From Alentia gelatinosa (taxonomy: Eukaryota; Annelida; Polychaeta; Phyllodocida; Polynoidae), in NCBI GenBank assembly GCA_950022655.1, contig OX465584.1, forward strand, positions 30,818,988-30,882,987: 64,000 nt of DNA, read 5' to 3'. The position numbers were made by a program, and so were the translations under genes. This document shows positions 1 to 12,200 of this stretch, piece after piece. The notes beneath the pieces were generated by a model, which worked only from the letters and a program-made list of their open reading frames with translations, was not told the DNA's origin and made no database searches. Positions within the stretch are counted from its first letter, which is position 1. Each line of letters starts with the position of its first letter.

Positions 1-704
1 AACACTCACTTCAGGAGACAGGAACCTTGGTGTGGGCGCTTATTGAAGCCTACAGTTGCCCCAATAAGTACCATTAATGGTACCTGAAGTCTTAGTATAA
101 TCTAAACAATGCATTCTTCTAACGGAGAGGAACAACTTCTAGTCGTGTTAAACTTTTTTACAGCCCAATACATTTTCTAATATAACAGCTCAGGGCTGCA
201 AAACGTTACTCCTGCCAAGGAGCTGCCAAATAGACTGCCGAGGAATACACTTTCAGATGATTGCCTACACATTGGTTCACATCCAGGCTATTAGATAATG
301 TGGCCTAACACCAATGTTATGGTCACTGAATCATTTACCACTACCCATCACACAAGGTCGTCTTTCTAGGCCTATTATTATTGATGAGCTATTTTGTATC
401 ATTATCCCTGTAGAGGTGTTATGAAGGATGTTCTGCTGTCGTTGCCGGGCGTTTGTTTTATTATTTGTACGAGGCTGATAGTCAGTTAAATTCTCAGTTC
501 TCAATTATGCTATACACACAATGTTACTGTTCCGATTGATTTATTCTAGACTTGCATCTGTATCTGAAGATAGAAGCCATCTAAAACACATTTAGGAGGT
601 TCTATAATTCAGTAATAGTCCCTCCATCTTGGATGTTTGACAAAATTGGAATAACCAAGATAACCATTTGACATATAAATTTGAAAATAACAGGAAGAAC
701 CTAC

Positions 705-1847
705 CTGTAAAGACTTGATGGCGGAGTAAACATCAGTTTCAAAAGCGGATAGATCGCCGAGTATCTTGGTAGTCAGAGGGGAATGTAAATGGATAGAGAG
801 TGCGGTCTTGGTGCCTGTCCCGTTTAGGTACGATGATACCTTCTTAAATATGGGATTGATAAGCATTTCAAAATTGAAAGCCATTGAGACCAAAACGTTA
901 GACATAGCATTATATGAGCCCAGTACTCGGGTGCTGGTTTGAGATGCGAGTCTGTGATGGTCGTACACCTCCAATTCCCTGTAGATTATATCACCAAGCT
1001 CTTCACCAAGCCATTGACAGCGGCTGACGTTTTTTATAACCTCCTGCATGAAACTGGACTGTATGATGTTGATGATACTTTCTGTGGCTGAGATATACGC
1101 CCCCCACGTTTCAGCCGTCCTGAAATGCTCAGTGAAATTATACAACTGCGCGAACTCGCGTTCAATTTCATCCCCATGATCCATCATGCGTACGCATATT
1201 CTGTGGTCCTCAAAGTCATTAGCAGATTTAGTTGAATTCTCAAAGAAGCTATCAATGATTTTCATGTATTTATCCTCTTCATGTTTGATATCTAGGTCTA
1301 CTATAAATGCGTTTTTAAATGAACTCTTGTAATTGTCCATTATGTCTTTTTTTTCCTCCATGTCCTCTTTGCATTTTTCAGATCCATATACCATTGTTTC
1401 ATTGCTCTCTTCACTACTTGAACTTGAATCTACGTCCCCTGAGCCATCCAGGAGGGTTCCGTTAAGTGGTGCTATAGCCGCCTCTTCCATACAAGCAATC
1501 ATTACCTGGGTAAATTTAGATACACTTCCGTCCCATTCAAGAATCCTCTGCAAAAGCACATAATCCACCATGTGGTCCATATAGAAGTAGTTCGGATAAT
1601 TTGAGTATAGGGTTCTGTAAGCATCGTCGATATGCTTTCTTATGCTGTCTATATCAGTCTTGAGAAATTCAGGAAGGAATATTTGCGGGAGTGAGTAATA
1701 TTTGGCCGTTGAGACCGGGTCGTCCACCAGCTTGGTGTAATTTTGCAGGAGTTCATGGAGAGATTCAGCGATGTTTAGGAGCTGTTGCATGTCAGAAGTA
1801 TCTTTTACTCTGATTTCTTCTCTGTATCGCTGCGTTGTCTCACGAGC
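705..1847 (-). CDS. DEG/ENaC exon 10: 381-residue extracellular insert
   Basis: Single 1,143-nt exon, phase 0 at both ends, with acceptor TTTACAG at its upstream edge and donor GTAGGT after CAG. It follows LSYAQLS directly and so falls where known channels have only a short wrist region before TM2. The peptide has seven N-x-S/T sequons (NYT, NGT, NET, NST, NFT, NVS, NGT), four cysteines, an acidic serine run (VDSSSSSEESNE) and long amphipathic helical stretches. No membrane segment and no recognised domain were seen. The sequons and the position argue that it is extracellular. It could instead be a lineage-specific thumb/knuckle expansion rather than a separate domain. Confidence 0.8.
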
Positions 1848-4800
1848 CTGTAAATTATATAGAAATGAAGATTTAATTTATGTTACGTGTGAAAATGTTG
1901 AGTACTTAAATCACTATCATCTATCTTCTGGTATATATTCCGTGCCCACCATGGTGACATCTTTTTTGTACCATAGTGTGGGATGTTACTAGGGGTCTCT
2001 CACATTTCAGTAGTACCTGGTCATGGGCCCTGGTGTTTAGTTGGTTAGTATCAACGTACATATGGTGCTTAGTTTTTTTTTGAGCTGCTGATATCAAGTG
2101 ATTTCGGCGCCTATCTGCTAGATTTTGCATATTAATATGAGATCCTACTTAATGGTAAGGCCAGGTATCCAAAGACAAGACGAACATGGGTGAAGACCTT
2201 TCCTGAATTGACTTATGATGCTAAAGAGTGGGATGAGATATGTGCGCTGCCATTTAAGTGCTCTAGAGAAACGAAAATTCTTTTTTTTTTCAGTACAGAG
2301 TGATAAATAGAAGGATTACTTGTAATGTATATCTTGAAAAACGCAAGATCACAGATACCTCTGAATGTAATTTCTGTACCCAAATGGATACACCAATCCA
2401 CTTTTTCGTGGAATGCCATGAGGTTGCAGAAATTTCATGTTATTGCAGGCCAAGTGGTTTATTCACAGATAACATCTTTTTCACTTCCACAATATTGATG
2501 TGATGCTGTTTATTAATGAAGTTAGACAAAAAATTAAGGTGGAGAAATTTACATGCTTGCATCTCAACCAAAAGCATAGATTTAGGTTTTTGGAGGGACT
2601 TGAGAAGGAGAAGATCTTTTCCTTGATCACTCAACATGTTCTGTTTCCTACTCCATAATACCATGATTTCTTGTGTTTGTAGTTCTTGTTTGTGTGCAGT
2701 ATCCTTATTTCTGGTCAATTGTTAAATATGTTATGTACTGTCCATGATTTGTAATGGTATGTCACTGTCCATGTCCTGTTTCCATATTCCGTTTACAGCA
2801 CCCAGAACTGAAAGACTCATTTTGGATGGATCTTCTCTGAAACAGTCAACAATTTATAAGCGTACTAAAGAGAGATATGAACTAAAGACATAGTAGATGT
2901 TAAAGTAGAAAGACCATAATATGGGTGGCAACTTACCTCTAGAAAGGAAGCTAGTTAGGAAAATCTTAGGGGATATCTCCCTGTTTTACTCTATTATTAA
3001 AAAGCACACAAATAATATTGGGAACATGTACATACCACAGAATGAATGTATGGATGTATTGCTATTGTATGAAAACTTTGATATATATGTTTGGAGCAGA
3101 GTGATAAAACATGTATTGATAGAGAAATAAACATTTGCTACCAAAGAAAAAAAAAAAAAATTGCACATTAAATAGTGTGCCTAGTTCTTCTCTTGTTGGT
3201 TTAGGCCATTTCGAATAGGCTAGCTATATACATTTATTTTGTGCAACCTGGATATTTTGAAGGAAGAATTTCGGTCCAGCTTGGTAAACTATGTCGCCAT
3301 AGTCACAGTAGGGAAGGATCATTTGTTTGTAGATTCTTAGGCATGCAGCATCTGTCAGGAAAGGTCGCATCTTGAAGAGCAGGTATGGTTTATGGTTTAT
3401 TGTTTTTATGGTCTTATTAATATGCTCATGGAAATTCATACAGCTGTCGAGTATAATACCTAGATATGGGTAAGGATTTGCAAATTCTATATTTGCATTA
3501 CTCAATTTCACGGGATCTGGGTTTATCTCTTTTAGTTTCTTTTTTTTTGCCGAACATTATTGCTTTTATTTATATATATTTATTGAGAGCTTGTTTCTTA
3601 TACACCAGTTGCTGCAGTTGATAAGGTCATCATAAAGAAGTGATAACTTTCGTTGATAGTTACCTTCATTTGATAAGAATAGGACAGTGTCGTCCGTATA
3701 GAGTTGCATTTTAGACTGTTTTTACACTATGAAAAAAAAGGGCAGCCCTATAATGGACCCTTGCGGGACCCCATGCGTAATGTTGTTTCATTCAGAAATG
3801 AGATTGTTACATTTTGTCCTCTGTGTTCTGCTAGAGCACATGTAGTGTACATCTGTGTTCTGCTTGTGAGTACATGTAGTACTTCACACCTTAAAGGCAA
3901 TAGGCAGTGAGAATATGAGGTGATATTAAAGAAGGGTTATAATCAAGATCGATAGCAGTGCCAATACTACCATAATGTACATTTACTAATCGCAATTTCC
4001 ATGAATTCATTCGCATATCTATTACCAGGGGAAGTTAACAAGACGCCAGTTGGGCACTTGACTATTGCAGAATCCAGTTAACCTTATATTCTATGGTATA
4101 TTCCATAAATATAGGGTTATAGTATGGCATAGTATGATTTCGATCCACCTTTAATAACTATAACTTATCATGTACACCAAAATCAACTCTAGATACCCAA
4201 AACACCTATATCTGAAGGGCATAAAGAACAGACAGGATAATGAGAATAGAAATACATATGAGATTATGGAATTGTATGTACCTTAAGGTAAGTGTCCTGT
4301 AGAACTTTCTTCTTCTCTGGATTGTCAAGAATCATTCGGTCGATGTTAAACTTGGAGAGCTGGGCGTAGGAGAGATGAGGTTCATAGCGAACCTGAAGAC
4401 ATGGGGGATTACATTCGCACATCATCTCAGATTTCCGCATGTGAGCTGAAACATATTATCGTAAAACTGGATGAGGTTTAATCTTGGCCACCGTATTCCA
4501 CGACTGGAGTTTGTCAAAGTGACCTCATGAGGCGAAGCCGAGCGAAGTCCGGAGCCAAAACTTCAAGAGTGGAATGCGGTGGCCAAGATTAAAACGAATC
4601 AGGTTTTGATTTTATCCTACCCTATCTCCTCGATTTTGGAATATTACGTGATAACAATGCTATATGCCACTAGTGGCATATAAAACTCTGTATGCCAGTC
4701 AGCGTGGCATACGGAAACCCAATGTTAAGCCTATGGGATTTTATATTAAGGGTAGGATAAATACATGTAATACATCACAGTGTGGAAGAAATTATGCATA

Positions 4801-7800
4801 TTGACCATCTGGGGTACTGAATATGATCATGGACATGCTTTTTTATTGCAGCTTACATCAGTTGGCACAGCCCAAGTCTAATACATGTATGCTGCTACAA
4901 GAAACACAAGATCACATATGTTTTTTATCTTATGAAGTGATAGGTAACTCTTTAACTTCATAACGTAGATATTCTTCTAGTGACATTAATTTTTTGTGAA
5001 TATTTTGTTGAAATATGGGAATATCTATGTATTATCTGGGTGGGAAACCTTCCCTGGTGTGAGATTTTTGTATTATTCTTTTGTTTGCCTTCTTCAGTAA
5101 ACATGACATGATATATATATGCATGGATCAACATTCTTTTGGAGTTCTTTTTTCAATTTGAGTAAAAAAATTCGCAATGTTAACGAACGTTCCTACAAAC
5201 CTTGAATACAAGGATTTGTTACAGGGTATTGGGATCTAGGTATACATACCGAGCGATGTTCTTGTGCAGGATAATGAAGCTTTGAAGTCACAAATTTTTG
5301 CTGAATAAAAGTAGATAACAGAAGAACTGGTTTAGATGACCAATTTACAGCTGAAAAAGACTACTTCCAAATGTCAGATAGGATGGATCGTCGTCACTAA
5401 GCACATTGAGTAGCAGTGGGCACAGATTTTTATGAAAGGATGTGTTTCTGTTTGTCCATGACATGGTCATGCAATGCTATTTCACACGAGATGCTTTCAG
5501 CAAATCTAAGTATCATTTCATAAATACATAATACTAGTTTGCTCCTTCACGATAATCAATTCCCAGAGAAGCAAACGTATTGCCTATAAGATAAGTAGTT
5601 ACTGGAGAACTCGACCAAAAACGTACTTGACCCGTAGTTGTCAGGAGAACCCAACTGGTTTTGGGGAAATTGATTGGAGAACTCAACCCGTTTCAGAATA
5701 AGACATTTTCGTATAGAAGGAAAGATCTGACTTGTTAGCGGTAGGGTTAAGGTTAGGGTTAAGGTTCGGGATAGGGTTCGGGAAAGGGTTAGGGTTAAGG
5801 TCAGGGATAGGGTTTGGGATAGGGTTAGGGAAATTGTTATGGTTAGGGGAATGGTTTTCTGTTGTTTTCTTCCACAGAGAAGACCAAATCTGAAGCCAAG
5901 ATATAACATACTTACTACTCAGTATAGTATTTATCCACAGTTGTGAAACTTGAGTTGAGAAGATTTAAAACAGGTCGAGTTTGTTACGGGTCGAGTTCCT
6001 AAAACGGGCCGAGTTTGTTACAGGTCGAGTTTTTCACGGGTTGAGTTCATTATGTGTAGAGTTCTTCAGTAATGAATCTTGATTCAACCATGTAATGCAA
6101 TTGTAAAATAACCATTTATATTTTGTCTAAAGATTTTTATTGACATATATGAGATTCATTAATTCTTGGACGTTCTTCCATGTTTCTAGTCTTTAACATC
6201 AACAAGTGAGACAACATAGACATGGTACAAGACAATCGAACATGAACTACAGCGAGACCCAAAACGAGAATATATATAACCATGCTACTAACTCTCATTG
6301 TCTCCGGGTGTCTGCATGTACACGGCACGACAACCACACTTTTTGATGACGTCACGGGTGCGACACTGAGCATGACACTGTGTGATTGGAGCGTTGGCGT
6401 GATTACAGATACCGTATGGTGGCTCTAGTGACTTCACCTGAATGTTGTAATCAAATGTCATATTGTAAAGTTCCGGGCTATACATCCCTATCATGGCTGA
6501 GTAATATTGATTCTATGAGAAGAAAGTAATTATCTAAATCACCCCTAATTATTGAGGAACAAATTGACTGAGTTGGAAGTCACCATTAGGTTACAATGTA
6601 GTTAGCTCCTCCCTGATGTATACAGTATACAATAAGGCCAATGGCCGACTTGGTCGACGACCGGCAAAATCCAAAACAGTTTGATTTCATTGATGCTCAA
6701 GGCTCAAGTTTTTAGCCTGAAGATACAATCGGTATGGACATGTAAAATGCAGGAAATGCAGGTGTTCAATGCATCGTCACAGATTCTTTTTTAGTACCAA
6801 CGTGCCCAATCGGCGGCACCACCGACAGACTTTTAGAGGACCTCAATAGATCGGTACCATTTTCGTTAGCCAATGGGAAATAGCCTATACACATAATTTC
6901 TCACCTCGTAACGTTTCATGGCGACCAAAGTGTGGGTTCCAGGAGCTGCTGCAAACCCATGTTCACTCATGATGGGTGTCTCCTGGCGGGGGTGCAGCAG
7001 AATCTGCCCAAGCAACAATTTATCATCAATTTATGAACAAGATATTAGCTTTCTATGAAAGACCGGATGTATACTCTACACCTCCGCCAATGCCCCACAG
7101 AGCAGAGGTACAGTGCACAGGGACGGAGTAGTCTAAATCTACTATAGGCTGGATAAGGGATCTTTAAGGTGAATGAAATAATCGTCAACTTTTCTCATCG
7201 GCCAATATTAATTCAAACTATCCTATGGCATCAAGGCCATTGCTGTGTTCCCGCTTTGAGGTATTAGTCTCAAGAACCATATACGGCTATACAGATGTTC
7301 AGAATAAGTAAAGTATCTATCCAAGAATTGATGTAAAACAAGATGTTGGACATCAATATTGTGGCATCGATTGGAACATTTGGATCTCAGGGGTTCGGCA
7401 TACTCTACCACCTATCTGTTTCAGTGTGAAAACAACCCCCAAGGTAATCATCTCCTGGCCTCTGCCCCATAACAGCTTTGCCTTATGTTGCGTACCTTGA
7501 CTCCGGCGTCACTCTGTGGTCCCCTCATGTACTCATACTGCTCCACGTTGATGACCAGCTTCAGTCCGCTGCCTGCTCCTGTAGTGTATGAATGCGGCAG
7601 CTCAATGAGTACGCTACGTGCTAAACAAGCAAAGTGCTAATCTACATCGTATCATCGTTTTGGTACATGAACAGGCTAGCTTCTGGAGGAGTGTATGGAT
7701 GAATTCTGTTTAATATGTGCATTTTGTTATTTTCTTCAAGTCTACCTGGTCATGTCTATTAGATAGCGAATTACCCATATCATTTATATATGTACATTGA

Positions 7801-9153
7801 ATAGCAGCGGTGCCATGATTGTTCCCTGGGGTTAGTCCGCATTTGCAATATCTAGTCTGTATACCTAGACAACGAACAAGGTTTCTGTAAGGATATTGTG
7901 GTCTATCGTGCCAAAAGCTTTTTTGTCAATAATGCACATAAGGTTAATTGTTTATTATTTATTCTGTGATATATAAATGCTATTTGCCAGTCGTTCTATT
8001 GTGTTACAATTATCATGGTAAACCAGCTTTCCATATAAAAAGTCTATCAAACGATTTACATGAGTAAGCATTACGTTTTGGCGTGACGAGATGTGATATT
8101 CTGCAACATTTAGACTAAATGTTTTACGAGTGCTGGACCACTTGCAATATAATGGAATGTAAATGACAATAGTGTGATCTATACCCTGTTAGCAAACATT
8201 TGAAACACCACTGACAAAAAGTCCGAATATTTCATTTGTGATGATGGTTTTCATAGAACGTCTTTGGGGCTCTGAAATATTGATGAGACTATTCTACGAG
8301 AGAGCTTTATAAATTCAGATGGGATGTAGCTTAGTGATTGACGTTATTGCTGGTGGACAATCTGATGAATGATGACAGAAAGACTTAAAGGTTGTAGTAA
8401 ATATTGTAGTAGTCTATGATAGTTTTGGTCATTCACTGAATAGGAGGACAACATTGAACCATATTTATGCATTATTCCACACCAACTCAACAAATTATTG
8501 ATATAAAGCAGAAACATATGGGATACTATAAGTGTCTTAGGTGGAATAATACAAATGATTCAAAAAAAAACCTTTGCTGGTAAGATAAAATAGAAACACA
8601 GATAATTGGAAATAATTTTGTTCATTTCATTTATATTCATGTAAAGGAAGCATTTGATAATAAATTGGAGAATACCTGATTCTCTTGTCTCGATCCCGGT
8701 GGAATTCAAACGAGCGTTAAAGGTGTAACATAAACCTAGGTCTGTAAGCATGGTCTCAAAATCAGAGTTGATGTCACATTCTATGCCATTCCACGTGCAG
8801 CTTCAAAGTAAATGTATTCATTTATATAGCCTGTTCGAAGATTTTGCCATCAGTGTGTATTAACACAAGTATAGAACAATATTGATGTATATGGTACAAT
8901 AAAGAACAGTTTACAACATTTAAGATATTATGCAACATATGAAGAATTTGCGATGCGATGGATGTATATTTCAAGTGTTGGTATAATTCTAACTGTTACA
9001 TTACTGATTGTATATATTGTTTGGTGTGCTTTTCAAGCACAGAGGTAGAGAGAGATGGAGAAAGAAGAAGAAGAGGAAGAGAGACATTGGGGGGATGAGA
9101 GAAAATGGAGAGGCAAAAGAGAGATTAGAGGAAAGAGAAGGAGTGAGGTAGAG

Positions 9154-9219
<66 letters not shown>

Positions 9220-12200
9220 GAGAGAGAGGGAAAAACAAAGCTTACAGGAAAGACAATAAAGATAGGCTACAAGGAGAAGAAAAGCATCACTATATTTTTG
9301 CACGTTGTGGTGGAATTTATTTAAGTTTCTCACCTATCTATGAAGAGTTCCTTCTGATGTCCCGTTTCAAGAGTAAATTTCTCAAAGTCAACCGTGTTAA
9401 TCTTATTCCCGAATTTCGGCCATGGGATTTCTGAAGTTCAGATGACATCAAGCTGCAGTTAGCCCTATCTTTAAACTGTCTTGTGGTCCTCATTACCATC
9501 TGTGTATTCTTCAATATTTGATGTTCAGTGGGCGTTTTAGCTAAAGGACATTACATTGTCTTCTGGTACATAGATCTTAGCATATCCTGGCCGTGGAACA
9601 AGAACTGAATAATTGCACTAACATCTTTAAAATAACTGGAGTGGTACTAATCGAAGTGCCATATAATGTTCTATAAACCTCCCATTATGTGAAAAAGGGG
9701 ATAACGATTTCGGTGTTATAGTAACATCATTCGAAAGTTGAAAATGCAATATTATAGATGGATATTAATCCCTAATAACCCGTGGCTTTAACACCGATCT
9801 GCAGAAACAAAAAGTAATTTTGTCAATTGGCCCAATACCCTTCTGATTTTTCGTAGCACTATAAATTCTCTACTCACCAGAAATGTTGCTTTTCCTGAAG
9901 ACTTCATCTATGACTTCATATAATCCAAATTCAACAGTTGCCGTAATCCTTACAAATGTGAAATATAAAAATCTATTTATCAATCGTCTTATACCAATTT
10001 AAACTTGGATCTAACTTGATACCCATAAAATTGAAACTCTCGCACCAGGATAACACCCTGGTGTGACAATTTCAATTATTACAGTTAGCAATCCTCTTTT
10101 TGCAAAAGCAATTGCTTGTTTGCATTTAAATGTAAAAATTTCTTGAGATTTCTACAGATGATTTAAAGCTGTCATCTACCCACATATTTATATTATGATT
10201 TAAGCCAATAAAAGAGTTGTGTTTTTGGTTACCGGACCCAAGAACCTAGGTAGGGAGGGATTGTGTTTTTTTATTCCGTCAGTCAGCTTCACTATTTAAG
10301 ACATATTTAGCAGTTATGGCCCGAAGGGCCTTTACTGATGTTGATATGGTATGGTACGAGTTCGTGAGGAGAGTGGTGTATTAATACAAACTGGCTAAGG
10401 TGAGAGATTCGTAGTCCGTTTACAGACCGCGCTGGCTGGGGCTTACGTCCGTAACGGTCTAACAGAGCAAGGCTCCCATTTGCATGTTCCCTTTGCCTGA
10501 TATGAGAAAGAAATTTCGTGATTGACTGTTCTAATTCTAGCGCCTACTCAAGCCACTCGTTACTGGCAAATCAGTCAGAGCAGCTTAGCACCAGCAGAGG
10601 CAGGAATTCCTGGCTCAAAATGGCAGCGCATAACAGTCTTAGTTTGAGCCTGTGTGCCCTGGCCCTGGCGACAACAGACTGTACTAGAATCTAAGAGATT
10701 CGGCACAGCCGAACCGTACACTGGAAACCAGAGCTACACAAAATTAGCTCTGGTCGGGTTAAATAAACGGCCGCCTTGACCCAGTAGCAGGACCTGTTTG
10801 TTACTCTCCTGCCAGATCTTTCACACTGCTTGGAGAGTGTGTTATGTGATAATCTCGAAGCCAGTTTTCAATATTCTTATTACCTTTTGTGTATATTTCT
10901 TGAATACAATGAACATAAAGCTAGGTTTTATCATCAATTTCTTTAGCTATAAATATTTCGCACCAAGTAAACACTTTTTAGGAGAAGAGAGGTGTGTTGA
11001 ATAACCCATGTTCATACAAGATGATAGCAGTGCTGAACTCTAGTGTGAGGGACACTAGTAGGTGGGACCCTAGTCCTTGCTGATGTGCAATATATTTAAT
11101 CTCTCCTACTTTTGATCATTCAAGTGACCCCAACCATTGGTTTCGACACATTCTGGGAAACTGGGAAACCTGGGAAAATCTGGGAAACCTGGGAAATCTG
11201 GGAGACACATTCTGGGAAACTTTCTTGGAAACACTGAACAAGAATTTGTAATCCACAGGTGAGATCTCATAGTGGTATTTTGTTAGCTATATTTATCATT
11301 TATAATCATAAATCAATCTGATGAAATGAAAAAAAATGGCTGATTATGATAACTACATCATGTGATTTGACATGATTCTGATATCATCTATCATTTTTCT
11401 ATAAACCTTTATAATGATTACCTTTTCTCACTCTCATCTTCCCCACTTCACTTGTTAGTTTTCTCATTCGTCTTTTTATTTGATTACATTTTACCTTCAC
11501 TTCCTTCTGCAGTTTCAAGGATATTTTCAGTGACATCAGGACTAACAATGGACCTTGTTAATATGTTCCTAATGCTCCCTATACCTGATACTCATGTTGA
11601 GGGAAGAATGAGATGACTTGAGCACTATAGTGACTAGCATTTCAGGTCATCATATTTTTGTATTCGGAACAGGTACCGATGTTGGGTATTTTGCTTGTCC
11701 AGCCATCTGTTATAATCTCTCTGGTATCAGTCTCCCTGTCAATTCTCTGAGAATGGGTCAAGACAGTCCCTTTCACCTCATCTATACTCTCATTGAATGT
11801 TGATTCAAGAAGGAAATGCTCAAATGAACTTTTCAGTTTCTTCCTTGTCAACCATTGAGTGTGTTCATTCCTCTTTGAGATCAGGTACACTTTGAATGAA
11901 CTATGGCATAACTATTGTCGAGTTGCACCTTTTTAGTACAACATCTGTCTCAGAGCTTGCAACGTCATCAGGCAACATTTTGAAGTGGGAGGTTTAGATT
12001 TGATGTTACCCTTTCTGCTTGACTACATGACTTCTGTACTGGTGCACATTCTGATCCTGTGTATGGAGCAATGCCAAGCATCATGTATTTTTGTTTGGTA
12101 TTTTCCGTCAAACATCGGGCATTGCAAATTCTGTAGGGGCAATACAATTTTAGGGTAAGGTTTTCCTAGGTGGGAGGATGGGTGTGTGTGTGTGTGTGGG

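Noticed and set aside
14..52. Possible next DEG/ENaC exon at the left edge (acceptor CTGTAG, donor GTGAGT)
   Set aside because: In the required phase 0 it contains a stop, and the other frames do not resemble the pre-TM2 region.
5556..5909. Minus-strand ORF with Thr-Leu repeats
   Set aside because: Product of the telomere-like repeat; no other coding signal.
9001..9333. Overlapping ORFs on both strands with Ser-Leu and Glu-Arg repeats
   Set aside because: Produced by the (GA)n microsatellite.
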